DNA from: Polaromonas sp. JS666
GTDB taxonomy: Bacteria > Pseudomonadota > Gammaproteobacteria > Burkholderiales > Burkholderiaceae_C
Reading direction: 5' to 3'
DNA: 64,000 bases
Assembly (NCBI RefSeq): GCF_900103405.1
Contig: NZ_FNHX01000003.1
Location: forward strand, 124,001-188,000
The position numbers were made by a program, and so were the translations under genes. Positions 46,092 through 54,792 of the stretch are shown one piece after another. Within the stretch, counting starts at the first letter, position 1. Each line of letters starts with the position of its first letter. The notes beneath the pieces were generated by a model. The model saw nothing but the letters and a program-made list of their open reading frames with translations. It did no database searches and had not been told where the DNA came from.

Positions 46092-47051
46092 ATGGACGCC
46101 ACTTTCCAGGTTCTCGTCACCGCTGCCCACTGGGCCCCGTCCGCGCAGGACATCGTGCGCGGCGCGGGCGGGCAGATCACCTTTTTGCCGGATCCCGTGA
46201 CCGAAGACCTGCTGGCCGCGCGCCTGGCGGCCACCGGCGCGCGGGCCCTGGTGTTGCGGGGCTCCAAGCCGATTTCGGCGCGTGTCCTGGCCGCGGCCCC
46301 GGCGCTGAAGATCGTCGCCAAAAATGGGGCGGGCGTGGACAGCGTGGACCTGGCCGCCGCCCGCCAACGCGGCGTTGCCGTCGCCGTGGCGCCCGCCGCC
46401 AACGCCGATGCCGTGGCCGAGCACGCGCTGGCGCTCATGCTTTCGCTCACGCGGCAGCTGCCCCTGCTCGACGGCATGGTGCGCGGCGGCCGCTGGGCCG
46501 ACAGCAGCTGGCAGGGGCGTGATTTCCGCGGCGCCGTGGTCGGCATCGTGGGTTACGGCGGCATAGGCCGCCGCACGGCGCGGCTTGCCGCCGCGCTGGG
46601 CGCCCGGGTGCTGGTGCTGCGTCCCCATGGGCAGGCGGACGGCCACGCCACGGAGCCCGACCTGGACCGCTTCCTGGCGCAGGTCGACATCCTGAGCCTG
46701 CACTCCCCGCTGACCGACCGCACGCGCGGCCTGATCGGCCGGCGCGAGCTGTCGCTCATGCGGCGCGGCGGCCTGCTCATCAATACGGCACGCGGCGCCG
46801 TCGTGGACGAAGCGGCGCTGCTGGAGGCCTTGCAATCCGGCCACCTGGATGGCGCCGGCCTGGACACCTTCGACACCGAGCCCCTGCCTGTCGGCCACCC
46901 ACTGCTGGCACTGCCCAATGTGCTGCTCACGCCGCATGTTGCGGGTGTCACCCGCGACGCGGCACTGCAGGTGGCGAACATCACCGCGCGTAACATCGTG
47001 GATTACCTGGCCACCGGCACCTTGCCCGCCCATCATCTCGTGGCGGCTTGA
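46092..47051 (+). CDS. D-2-hydroxyacid dehydrogenase (SerA-like)
   Basis: 319 aa. NAD-binding [13 protein letters not shown], catalytic Arg in [10 protein letters not shown], Glu in DTFDTEPLP and His in LTPHVAGVT; complete set for NAD(P)-dependent 2-hydroxyacid dehydrogenases. Similar to glyoxylate/hydroxypyruvate reductases and phosphoglycerate dehydrogenase without the regulatory ACT domain. With the aldolase encoded next, it could reduce tartronate semialdehyde or hydroxypyruvate to glycerate. Confidence 0.88.
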   Translation: MDATFQVLVTAAHWAPSAQDIVRGAGGQITFLPDPVTEDLLAARLAATGARALVLRGSKPISARVLAAAPALKIVAKNGAGVDSVDLAAARQRGVAVAVAPAANADAVAEHALALMLSLTRQLPLLDGMVRGGRWADSSWQGRDFRGAVVGIVGYGGIGRRTARLAAALGARVLVLRPHGQADGHATEPDLDRFLAQVDILSLHSPLTDRTRGLIGRRELSLMRRGGLLINTARGAVVDEAALLEALQSGHLDGAGLDTFDTEPLPVGHPLLALPNVLLTPHVAGVTRDAALQVANITARNIVDYLATGTLPAHHLVAA

Positions 47052-47091
47052 GCCGGTCCGGTCGCCCATTCTTTTCTGGACCCGCACTTCC

Positions 47092-47895
47092 ATGCCCGCC
47101 AACAATCCCTTTAAAACTGCCCTCGCTGCCCGCCGGCCCCAGGTCGGCCTCTGGCTTTCCATGGCCGATCCTTACCTCGCCGAGGTCAGTGCCACGGCCG
47201 GCTTTGACTGGCTGCTGATCGACGGCGAGCATGCGCCCAATGATTTGCGCAGCACGCTGGCTTCGCTCCAGTCCGTGGCGCCTTACCGCGCGCAGCCCGT
47301 GGTGCGCGCGGTGGCCGGCGAGGTGCCGCTGATCAAGCAATTGCTGGACATAGGCGCGCACAACCTGCTGGTCCCCATGGTCGACACGCCCGAACAGGCA
47401 CGGGCCATGGTCAGCGCCACACGCTATCCGCCGCTGGGTATACGCGGCGTCGGCAGCGCCGTGGGGCGCGCTTCGCGCTGGAGCGCGCGCACCGATTACC
47501 TCGACACGGCGGATGACGAAGTCTGCCTGCTGGTGCAGGCGGAAACCGTGACTGCCCTGGGCAACCTGGAGGCCATTTGCGCGGTGGAGGGTGTGGACGG
47601 CGTTTTTATAGGCCCCGCCGACCTGGCTGCTTCCATGGGCCACCGCGGCAAACCCGGCCACCCCGAGGTGCAGGCCGCGATCGAAGGGGCCATGAAAACC
47701 ATCATCGCTTCGGGCAAGGCGGCCGGCACGCTGACCTCTGACACGGCGCTGGCCAGGCGTTACCTGGCGCTGGGCTGCACTTTTGTGGCCGTCGGCGTCG
47801 ACGTCCTGGTCTATGCCAACGCCGCCAGGCGCCTGGCTTCGGATCTTGTGCCGTCCGCTACCGTGCAGGCGGCCGCGCCCGGCGCGGCCTACTGA
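47092..47895 (+). CDS. HpcH/HpaI-family class II aldolase
   Basis: 267 aa, metal-dependent pyruvate aldolase. Catalytic His in [10 protein letters not shown], Arg in QPVVRAVAG, metal ligands Glu in VQAETVTAL and Asp in [10 protein letters not shown]. Relatives cleave 2-keto-3-deoxyglucarate (GarL), 2-keto-3-deoxyrhamnonate (RhmA) and 4-hydroxy-2-oxoheptanedioate. Next to a UxaA/GarD dehydratase the likely reaction is cleavage of a 2-keto-3-deoxy sugar acid to pyruvate and an aldehyde. Starts at ATG 47092; converges with the lysine genes after 6 bp. Confidence 0.9.
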   Translation: MPANNPFKTALAARRPQVGLWLSMADPYLAEVSATAGFDWLLIDGEHAPNDLRSTLASLQSVAPYRAQPVVRAVAGEVPLIKQLLDIGAHNLLVPMVDTPEQARAMVSATRYPPLGIRGVGSAVGRASRWSARTDYLDTADDEVCLLVQAETVTALGNLEAICAVEGVDGVFIGPADLAASMGHRGKPGHPEVQAAIEGAMKTIIASGKAAGTLTSDTALARRYLALGCTFVAVGVDVLVYANAARRLASDLVPSATVQAAAPGAAY

Positions 47896-47901
47896 CTGAT
47901 A

Positions 47902-49413
47902 TCAAATGTCAAAGCGTATGCCCTGGGCCAGCGGCAGGCTTGAGCCGTAGTTGACGGTATTCGTCGCACGCCGCATATAGGCCTTCCACGAATCCGATCC
48001 CGACTCGCGGCCGCCGCCGGTTTCTTTCTCGCCGCCGAAGGCGCCGCCTATCTCGGCGCCGCTGGTGCCTATGTTGACGTTGGCGATGCCGCAGTCCGAG
48101 CCGCGCGCCGAGGTGAAGAGTTCGGCCTCGCGCAGGTCCTGCGTGAAGACGGCCGATGACAGGCCGTGGGCCACGGCGTTGTTCATGGCGATTGCGTCCT
48201 CAAAGCTGTCGTAAGGCACGACGTAGAGGATGGGCGCGAAGGTCTCGTGCAGCATGGGGCCGGCCTGCTCTTTCAGCTCCACAATCGCGGGGCGCACATA
48301 GTGCGCCGTGCCTTCGCCAGGCTGTTTGTCGCCGAAGTGCACTTGGGCTCCGAGCTTTTTGGCCTCGGCCAAGGCAGATTGCATGGCATCAAAAGCGCGG
48401 CCGTCGATCAGCGGGCCGACCAGCGTGCCGTCCTTGAGCGGGTTGCCAATCGGCAGGCGTTCAAACACGGCGACCAGGCGTTTGACCAGGTCCGGGTAGA
48501 TGGAGCGGTGCACGATGAGGCGGCGCAAGCTGGTGCAGCGCTGGCCGGCGGTGCCGGCGGCCGCGAAGGCCGCGCCGCGCACCACGAGTTCCAGGTTGGC
48601 TGAAGGGGCGACGATGGCCGCGTTGTTGCCGCCCAACTCCAGCAGCGAACGTTTGAACAGGCCCGCGCAGGCCATGGCCACGTTTTTGCCCATGGCGGTG
48701 GAGCCGGTGGCGCTGACCAGCTTGACGTGAGGGTGCTTGACCAGCGCCTCGCCGGTGGCGCGCTCGCCTATCAGCAGCTCGCTGAGGCCTTGCGTCGCTA
48801 GGCCTAGCTCTTTGGCCGTCTGCAGCAGCAGGCCGTTGAGCGCGATGGCCGACAGCGGGGTTTTTTCCGAAGGCTTCCAGGCCAGGGTGTTGCCGCAGAC
48901 CAGGGCCAGCGCGGCATTCCAGGCGAACACGGCCATCGGGAAGTTAAAGGCCGAGATGATGCCGACCACGCCCACGGGATGCCAGGTTTCCAGCAGCTTG
49001 TGGTCGGGGCGCTCGCTGGCAATCGTCAGGCCGTAAAGCTGGCGCGACAGGCCCACCGCGAATTCGCAGATGTCTATGACTTCCTGCACCTCACCCAGGC
49101 CTTCCTGCAGGATCTTGCCGGTTTCCAGCGAGATCAGCTGGCCCAGTTCGGCCTTGTGGCGGCGCACGGTTTCGCCGAAGGCGCGCACCAGTTCGCCGCG
49201 CTTGGGTGCGGGCACATTGCGCCATTCGGTGAAACGCTGTTGGGCGGCGTTAAGCGCGCCATCGACTTCGGCGGCGTTGTGCACGGCCACGCGGGCCAGC
49301 TGGCTGCCGTCTATGGGTGTGGCCACGGTGATGGCCGAGGCCGCCTTGCTGTTCAGTTCAGCGGCCAGGCCCAGGGCTTTGAAGAGGGATAAAACGTCGT
49401 TGGCGTGACTCAT
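47902..49413 (-). CDS. amaB: 2-aminoadipate-6-semialdehyde dehydrogenase (ALDH7 type)
   Basis: 503 aa NAD-dependent aldehyde dehydrogenase. Catalytic Cys in GTAGQRCTS, Glu in LLELGGNN, and GGGRESGSDSWKAYMRR near the C-terminus, a stretch characteristic of the ALDH7/AmaB group. Oxidises aminoadipate semialdehyde (in equilibrium with piperideine-6-carboxylate) to 2-aminoadipate in lysine breakdown. Last of a three-gene minus-strand operon, 30 bp after the aminotransferase gene whose product takes the next step. Confidence 0.88.
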   Translation of the reverse strand: MSHANDVLSLFKALGLAAELNSKAASAITVATPIDGSQLARVAVHNAAEVDGALNAAQQRFTEWRNVPAPKRGELVRAFGETVRRHKAELGQLISLETGKILQEGLGEVQEVIDICEFAVGLSRQLYGLTIASERPDHKLLETWHPVGVVGIISAFNFPMAVFAWNAALALVCGNTLAWKPSEKTPLSAIALNGLLLQTAKELGLATQGLSELLIGERATGEALVKHPHVKLVSATGSTAMGKNVAMACAGLFKRSLLELGGNNAAIVAPSANLELVVRGAAFAAAGTAGQRCTSLRRLIVHRSIYPDLVKRLVAVFERLPIGNPLKDGTLVGPLIDGRAFDAMQSALAEAKKLGAQVHFGDKQPGEGTAHYVRPAIVELKEQAGPMLHETFAPILYVVPYDSFEDAIAMNNAVAHGLSSAVFTQDLREAELFTSARGSDCGIANVNIGTSGAEIGGAFGGEKETGGGRESGSDSWKAYMRRATNTVNYGSSLPLAQGIRFDI

Positions 49414-49443
49414 GATGAAGTCCTTTCTTGGTGTGTCTTGAAA

Positions 49444-50670
49444 TCAGTTGTTCGCGGCTTTGGCGGCGAGCTCGCGCAGGCCGCGGCCCAGGCGTTCGGC
49501 GCCCTGCCGCAGCGCCTGGTGCGCGGGGTTGGCAAAACTCAGGCGCAGCCAGGGCTGTGCGGCGCCGCTGATGCAGAAGGCGGCACCCGGCACCACCAGC
49601 ACTTGGTTGGCGAGGCCGAAGTCCACCCAGGCCTGGGTGGGCAGCAGCGGCAGCGCGCTGGAGAGCTTTGCCCATATGAACATGCCGCCTTGCGGCTTGT
49701 CAAATTCAAGCAGCTCGCCGCAGTGCGTGCGCAAGGCCTGGTCCAGCGTATCGCCTTTGGCGGCATAAGCCGGGCGCAGCATGTCCAGGTGCGATGCCAG
49801 GCGGCCCGAGGTCAGCATGGCTGCCAAGGTCAGTTGCTCCAGCGAGCCGCTGTGCACATCGGCCGCCTGCTTGGCCAGCACCACGCCGCGCGCAATCTCG
49901 GCCGGCGCAAGCAGCACACCCAGGCGCAGGGCCGGGGCGACCACCTTGGAGTAGCTGGTCATGTAAGCGACCTGCGCGGGCGAGCCGGCCTGCTGGTTGA
50001 GCTGCGCGAGTGAAGGCGGCGGCGCCGCGTCAAACCAGAGTTCGCCGTAGGGGTCGTCCTCGAGCAGCGTCACACCATACTGCGCGGCCAGTTCCAGCAG
50101 GCGCAGGCGGCGCGCCAGCGGCATCACGGCGCCGGTCGGATTGGCGAAATTGGGAACCACATACAGCACGCGCGGGCTTTCGGCCCGCAGCAGGGCTTCG
50201 AGCTTTTCGACGTCCATGCCTTGCGCATCGGTCGGCACTTCGACAAGGCGCGCACCCGCGAAGCGAAAGGCCTGCAGCGCGGCCGGGTAGTTGAAGGATT
50301 CCACGGCCACGCCTTCGCCGGGCTCGACCAGCACGCGCGCGAGCAGGTCTATGGCCTGTTGTGAGCCGGTGGTGATCAGCAGGTTTTCGGCCTGTGCGGC
50401 CAGGCCGCGCTCTTGCAGCAGCGCCGCGCTGGCTTCGCGCAGCGCGGGCAGGCCTTCTGTCGCGCCGTATTGCAGGCTGCGGCCTTGCAGCGTGCCCGCT
50501 ACTTCCAGCAGCGATTCGCGCAGCCACTCGGCCGGCAGCAGCGCCGGGTCGGGATGGCCGCCGGCCAGTGACACCATGCCCTCGCGGCCGGCCAGCGCCA
50601 GCATGGCGCGTATCGGCGAGCCGCTGGCCTGCGCGTAGAGCGGGCGCAGCGGCCCGCGCGCGGCCGTCAT
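49444..50670 (-). CDS. PLP aminotransferase, class I/II (2-aminoadipate aminotransferase-like)
   Basis: 408 aa, fold-type I. PLP-binding Lys in MTSYSKVVAPALRLG, YVVPNFANPTGA for cofactor Asn and EDDPYGEL. Resembles LysN/KAT-II type enzymes that transaminate 2-aminoadipate and branched or aromatic amino acids. Its position between an aminoadipate semialdehyde dehydrogenase gene and a 2-oxoadipate dioxygenase-family gene fixes the likely reaction: 2-aminoadipate to 2-oxoadipate. Start overlaps the upstream stop (ATGA). Confidence 0.88.
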   Translation of the reverse strand: MTAARGPLRPLYAQASGSPIRAMLALAGREGMVSLAGGHPDPALLPAEWLRESLLEVAGTLQGRSLQYGATEGLPALREASAALLQERGLAAQAENLLITTGSQQAIDLLARVLVEPGEGVAVESFNYPAALQAFRFAGARLVEVPTDAQGMDVEKLEALLRAESPRVLYVVPNFANPTGAVMPLARRLRLLELAAQYGVTLLEDDPYGELWFDAAPPPSLAQLNQQAGSPAQVAYMTSYSKVVAPALRLGVLLAPAEIARGVVLAKQAADVHSGSLEQLTLAAMLTSGRLASHLDMLRPAYAAKGDTLDQALRTHCGELLEFDKPQGGMFIWAKLSSALPLLPTQAWVDFGLANQVLVVPGAAFCISGAAQPWLRLSFANPAHQALRQGAERLGRGLRELAAKAANN

Positions 50671-51746
50671 GCGCGGGCGGCCGTCATGCCAAAAATGCCG
50701 GTGGCATTGCCGGCGTCAAAAGCCAGGTCCAGGCGTGGCTGCACCGGGTCGTTGGCCGCGCCGGCCGTGTGCAAGGCATCGCGCGTGATGAATTCATAAA
50801 ACGAGCCGGGCACTTCGCGCGAGACGCGGCCTTCAGCGGTGATGAACTCGCGCTGCACGCCTGCGGCGCGAAAGGCCGTCTGGCGCACGCGGCCGCTGGC
50901 CGAGACTTCGACCTTGTCCTTGATGGGCCGGCCCAGCGCGCGCTGGCGTGCCGCCACCGCGTCCACATCGTCCACACGGTCGGTCGCGTGGTTGAAGGCA
51001 TTGCCCTCCGTCGATATCCAGGCCATCTCGGCGGATTCGGCCAGCAGCAGTTCGTAGTCATCCAGCGCGAATACGCCATGCTGGCGGTCAAAGCATTGCA
51101 GCAGCTGCGGCAGCAGGCGCAGCGCCTGCGCCAGCGGCAGCACGCCGTCGCGCGTGAGCTGCTCCAGGTCGGCGATGTCCTGCGGGCCCAGCGGGTCGCG
51201 CGAGGTCGACAGCACACGCGTGACGGCGGACTGGAAGGGCGCGGAGAACTGCTCGGGGTGCAGCTCGGAGACAAAAAACTGCGCGATCTCTTCGGGGAAA
51301 TCGCGGTGGCTGTAGGCCCGGCCCGTCATCTTCAGGCGCGGCAGCGGGTAAGTGCCCTGCAATTCAAAACCCAGCGGGCGCAGCACGCGCGTGAAGGCCG
51401 CCTCGCCGGCCGGCAGGGCGCCGCTGGGCCAGCGCACGGTGCGCAGCGCGCCGTGGTCGAACACCACCTTGCGCTGCTGGCCCAGCACGTCGCTGGCGAT
51501 GTAGTCCTGCCCGGCCGGCACCCGCAACACCAGGCCGTGGAACAGCGCCATATTGAGCGCCTGGGCCAGTTCCGCGCGGCTTACGCTGCCCGTCGCGGCC
51601 TGCTGCAGACCCGAGTGAACGTACATCTGTTCATGGATGGTTTGGACGGCTTCGGGCGGAAGGCAGGCGGCAAGCAGCTTCTGGAGATGGGTCATTTCAG
51701 GTATGTTTTTGGCGAGGAAAGCCGGATTTTCGGCAGTTTCAGCCAT
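50667..51746 (-). CDS. 2-oxoadipate dioxygenase/decarboxylase family (HglS/YdcJ, DUF1338)
   Basis: 359 aa. DUF1338 proteins include HglS, a non-haem iron enzyme turning 2-oxoadipate into D-2-hydroxyglutarate with O2 and loss of CO2. The His-His-Glu metal site is visible: His98 in FDHGALR, His253 in FNHATDR and Glu318 in GSFYEFITR. The protein is about 100 residues shorter than the Pseudomonas and E. coli members, so it belongs to a short subgroup. ATG 51695 (MTHLQKLL) is an alternative start. First gene of the lysine operon, divergent from a LysR gene 47 bp away. Confidence 0.87.
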   Translation of the reverse strand: MAETAENPAFLAKNIPEMTHLQKLLAACLPPEAVQTIHEQMYVHSGLQQAATGSVSRAELAQALNMALFHGLVLRVPAGQDYIASDVLGQQRKVVFDHGALRTVRWPSGALPAGEAAFTRVLRPLGFELQGTYPLPRLKMTGRAYSHRDFPEEIAQFFVSELHPEQFSAPFQSAVTRVLSTSRDPLGPQDIADLEQLTRDGVLPLAQALRLLPQLLQCFDRQHGVFALDDYELLLAESAEMAWISTEGNAFNHATDRVDDVDAVAARQRALGRPIKDKVEVSASGRVRQTAFRAAGVQREFITAEGRVSREVPGSFYEFITRDALHTAGAANDPVQPRLDLAFDAGNATGIFGMTAARA

Positions 51747-51773
51747 GCAGACAAAGGATCAATTTCAATGGAT

Positions 51774-51792
51774 GCATGAGATATATTCATGC
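51774..51792. promoter_or_regulatory. Inverted repeat in the lysR/lysine-operon intergenic region
   Basis: GCATGA and TCATGC are separated by 7 AT-rich bases (GATATAT). The 47-bp divergent gap leaves little room for anything else, so this is a good candidate for the LysR binding site and overlaps the likely promoter of lysR itself. Confidence 0.5.
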
Positions 51793-51793
51793 C

Positions 51794-52687
51794 ATGCGCC
51801 GAAAAATCCCCTCCACCCAGGCCCTGCTGGCTTTTGAGGCGGCCGCCCACCGCGGCAGCTTTACCCTGGCGGCGCAAGACCTGTCGGTGAGCCAGAGCGC
51901 GGTCAGCCACCAGATCCTGGGGCTGGAGCAGGAGCTGGACGTGAGCCTGTTTCGCCGCCTGCCGCGCCAGCTGGAGCTGACCGACGCCGGCCGCTCGCTG
52001 CTGGCGCGGGTCAGCCCTGCGCTGGATGCGCTGGAAGCCGCGATGCTGGACCTGGTCTCGTCCAAAGGCGAGGGCGGCACGCTGGAGCTGGGCGTGGTAC
52101 CCACTTTTGCCACCAAGTGGCTGATCCCGCGCATGCCGTCTTTCCTGAGGGCGCACCCGCATGTGACCCTGAACCTGGCGACGCGCCTGCAGCCTTTTGA
52201 TTTTTCATTGACGGGGCTGGATGCCGCCATCCACTACGGCCGGCCCGACTGGCCGGGCACGGAATCGGAATACCTGATGGGCGAGGACAGCGTGGTGGTC
52301 TGCAGCCCGGCATTGATCCAGGAGCGCCGGCTGCGCAGCCCCGCCGACGTGCTGAACTTCACCCTGATCCACCAGAGCACGCGCCCGCACGCCTGGCGCG
52401 ACTGGTTCCAGCTGGCCGGCATTGACGATGCGCAGGGCGCCGGCACCGGCCCCAAGTACGAGCTGTTTTCCATGATCGCCCAGGCCGTCAAGGCCGGCCT
52501 GGGCCTGGCCGTGCTGCCGCGCTTCCTGGTGGCCGACGACATCGCCGACGGCACGCTGGCCGTGCCTTTTGAACTCTCGCTGAGTTCGGACTTCGCCTAC
52601 TACCTGGTCTGGCCTTCGCAGAAAACCAGCTGGCGGCCGCTGGTGCAGTTGCGCGAGTGGTTGCGAGAACAAGCCGCCATGCCTTGA
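51794..52687 (+). CDS. LysR-family regulator (GcvA-like) of the lysine operon
   Basis: 297 aa. Helix-turn-helix GSFTLAAQDLSVSQSAVSH at about residues 23-41, then an effector domain with GLAVLPRFLVADD typical of GcvA-like members. I chose ATG 51794 (MRRKIPSTQALLAFEAA), where homology begins; an earlier in-frame ATG at 51776 would place the inverted repeat inside the gene. Divergent from the DUF1338-aminotransferase-dehydrogenase operon, which it probably activates in response to lysine or an intermediate. Confidence 0.9.
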   Translation: MRRKIPSTQALLAFEAAAHRGSFTLAAQDLSVSQSAVSHQILGLEQELDVSLFRRLPRQLELTDAGRSLLARVSPALDALEAAMLDLVSSKGEGGTLELGVVPTFATKWLIPRMPSFLRAHPHVTLNLATRLQPFDFSLTGLDAAIHYGRPDWPGTESEYLMGEDSVVVCSPALIQERRLRSPADVLNFTLIHQSTRPHAWRDWFQLAGIDDAQGAGTGPKYELFSMIAQAVKAGLGLAVLPRFLVADDIADGTLAVPFELSLSSDFAYYLVWPSQKTSWRPLVQLREWLREQAAMP

Positions 52688-52691
52688 AGCC

Positions 52692-53513
52692 TCAAGCTTT
52701 GTCAGCAGGCGCCAGGCTTTGCGCGGGCCGGCGCAAGGTGCTGTCAAAAGGGTTGATCTGCGCGCCTATGGCCGTGGCCTCGCGCTTGAGCAGTTCCACT
52801 ACCGTGGGCAGGCGGTCCGGGCTCAGGCGCGAGGAAATCGTGCCCACGCTGAGCGCGGCGACGGCGCGGCCGTCGCGGTCCAGCACCGGCACGCCGACGC
52901 CGGCCATGCCGTCCAGCAGGTTGGTGTTGCGCCCGGCGTAGCCGAGCTCGCGCACGCGCTCTATCTCGGTGCGCAGGTAGACCTCGTCATACACGCCGAA
53001 CTCGCGCACGCGCGGCAGGTTGTAGCGGATCACTTCCTCGCGTTCGGTTTCGGGCAGGAAGGCCAGGATGGCCAGGCTGCCCTGGCCCATGCCCAGGGCC
53101 ACGCGCCCGCCTATGTCGCCGGTGAAAGAGCGTATCGGGAAGGGCCCCTCGCTGCGGTCCAGGCAGACCGCGTCAAAGCCGCTGCGCACCAGCAAAAAGA
53201 TGGTGTCGCCCAGGCTGGCGCACAGGCGCAGCATGGACGGCCGGCACAGGCCGCGCAGGTCCATGCTGTTGCCGGCCTGGGCGGCCAGCGCGAAAAATTC
53301 GATGCTCAAACGGTAGAGCTTGGAGCCGGCTTCCTGTTCCACCACACGCTCGGCCACCAGGCTTTGCAGGATGCGGTGGGTGGTGGCCTGGGTCAGGCCC
53401 GTGGCCTTGGCGATGTGGGTGATGCGCCCGCCCTTGGCCTGTGTCGCGGCCAGCGCCCGGATGATGGAAAAGGCGCGCTGCACGCTGCTGGAGCTATTGT
53501 CTTCGTCTTTCAC
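52692..53513 (-). CDS. IclR-family regulator
   Basis: 273 aa from a GTG start. Winged helix at about 10-70 (ITHIAKATGLTQATTHRIL), then the IclR effector domain with GVPVLDRDGRAVAALSVG. Controls carbon-source genes in most bacteria. It is divergent from the ABC transporter-dehydrogenase operon across 208 AT-rich bases that hold palindromic half-sites and a promoter, so it very likely regulates that operon. It converges with lysR after 4 bp. Confidence 0.9.
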   Translation of the reverse strand: MKDEDNSSSSVQRAFSIIRALAATQAKGGRITHIAKATGLTQATTHRILQSLVAERVVEQEAGSKLYRLSIEFFALAAQAGNSMDLRGLCRPSMLRLCASLGDTIFLLVRSGFDAVCLDRSEGPFPIRSFTGDIGGRVALGMGQGSLAILAFLPETEREEVIRYNLPRVREFGVYDEVYLRTEIERVRELGYAGRNTNLLDGMAGVGVPVLDRDGRAVAALSVGTISSRLSPDRLPTVVELLKREATAIGAQINPFDSTLRRPAQSLAPADKA

Positions 53514-53557
53514 AGCCTCTCCTTTGGCGGAATCAGTATTGGCTTAAGTGTATATAA

Positions 53558-53606
53558 ATTCCATTAAACGGAATAAATCAAATAAAGATATCTCTATACG
53601 GAATAA
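53558..53606. promoter_or_regulatory. IclR operator-like palindrome and half-site
   Basis: ATTCC (53558-53562) and GGAAT (53570-53574) form an inverted repeat with 7 bases between, close in form to IclR sites (TGGAAA...TTTCCA). The right arm CGGAATAA (53569-53576) is repeated at 53599-53606, 30 bp or three helical turns away. The surrounding 80 bp is strikingly AT-rich for this genome. Confidence 0.5.
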
Positions 53607-53610
53607 CCTA

Positions 53611-53640
53611 TTGACGATTTTTTCGTACATGCCCTAGCAT
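53611..53640 (+). promoter_or_regulatory. Probable sigma-70 promoter of the ABC-dehydrogenase operon
   Basis: TTGACG (53611-53616) and TAGCAT (53635-53640) with 18 bp between. It lies right after the second CGGAATAA element and about 80 bp before the ATPase gene start. Confidence 0.5.
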
Positions 53641-53721
53641 GAAGTCATCAAGGTGTCACCGTTTTGTATGTCGTTTGGAACGTACGGCGCTGGCCACCCC
53701 CTTGTTGCAGAGGTGCTCCCC

Positions 53722-54792
53722 ATGTCCTTTTTGACCCTGGCAAATGTGAACAAGTCCTATGGCGCGACACGTGCCGTGGCCGACATGAACCTGTCGGTGG
53801 ACAAGGGCGAATTCGTCTCGCTGCTGGGCCCCTCGGGCTGCGGCAAGACCACCACCTTGCAGATGATTGCGGGCTTTTGCGAGGTCACGTCCGGCCAGGT
53901 CACCCTGGACGGCCGCGACATCACCCATGCCAAACCCAACTCGCGCGGCCTGGGCATCGTGTTCCAGAGTTATGCGCTGTTCCCGCACATGAGTGTTTAC
54001 GACAACGTGAGCTTCGGCCTGGAGATGCGCCGCGTGCCCAAGGAAGAGCGCGCCGAACGCGTGAAGGCCGCGCTGGCCCTGGTGCACCTGGAGGCCCATG
54101 CCGCGCGCTACCCGCGCGAACTCTCGGGCGGGCAGCGCCAGCGCGTGGCATTGGCCCGTGCCCTGGTGATTCAGCCGCCCGTGCTGCTGCTGGATGAGCC
54201 GCTGTCCAACCTGGACGCCAAGCTGCGCGAGGAAATGCAGTTCGAGCTGCGCCAGATACAGCGCAAGGTCGGCACCACCACCATCATGGTCACGCACGAC
54301 CAGACCGAGGCCATGTCCATCAGCGACCGTGTGGTCGTCATGGAAACCGGCCGCGTGACGCAGATCGACCAGCCGCACCGGCTCTATGAACATCCGCAGA
54401 CCCGCTTCATCTCGAATTTTGTCGGCAAGGCCAATTTGCTGGAAGGCCGCGTGGCGGCCACCGGCCCCTGGGCCACGGTGAATGTGGGTGGCAATGTGCC
54501 GGTCGAAGTCGAAGCCGCCGGCGTGTCGCAGGGCGACGCGGTGGTGCTGAGCCTGCGTCCCGAAAAAATCCGCCTGGTACATGAGTCCCAGGGCCGCATA
54601 GGCGGCACCGTCAAGGAGCGTTTCTTCCTGGGCAGCCAATGGCTCTACCAGGTGTCCACCGCCGCCGGCCAGCTTGCGGTGGTCTGCCCCAACGACGGCA
54701 CGGCACCGGCCGAAGAGGGCGCGAACGTGGGCCTGGACTGGGCCGCGCAACAGGTGCGCCTGCTGCCCGGCGCGCAAGGGGTGCCGGCATGA
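53722..54792 (+). CDS. Spermidine/putrescine-type ABC transporter ATP-binding protein (PotA-like)
   Basis: 356 aa. Walker A GPSGCGKTT, signature LSGGQRQRVALARA, Walker B VLLLDEPLSNLDAK, switch VTHDQTEA, then a TOBE domain (about 280-350) as in PotA and FbpC. Starts at ATG 53722, where homology begins. First gene of a seven-gene operon; its stop overlaps the permease start (ATGA). Confidence 0.93.
   Translation: MSFLTLANVNKSYGATRAVADMNLSVDKGEFVSLLGPSGCGKTTTLQMIAGFCEVTSGQVTLDGRDITHAKPNSRGLGIVFQSYALFPHMSVYDNVSFGLEMRRVPKEERAERVKAALALVHLEAHAARYPRELSGGQRQRVALARALVIQPPVLLLDEPLSNLDAKLREEMQFELRQIQRKVGTTTIMVTHDQTEAMSISDRVVVMETGRVTQIDQPHRLYEHPQTRFISNFVGKANLLEGRVAATGPWATVNVGGNVPVEVEAAGVSQGDAVVLSLRPEKIRLVHESQGRIGGTVKERFFLGSQWLYQVSTAAGQLAVVCPNDGTAPAEEGANVGLDWAAQQVRLLPGAQGVPA

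Noticed and set aside
53653..53721. Earlier start of the PotA-like gene
   Set aside because: The extra residues do not resemble any ABC ATPase N-terminus and the region is probably the untranslated leader.
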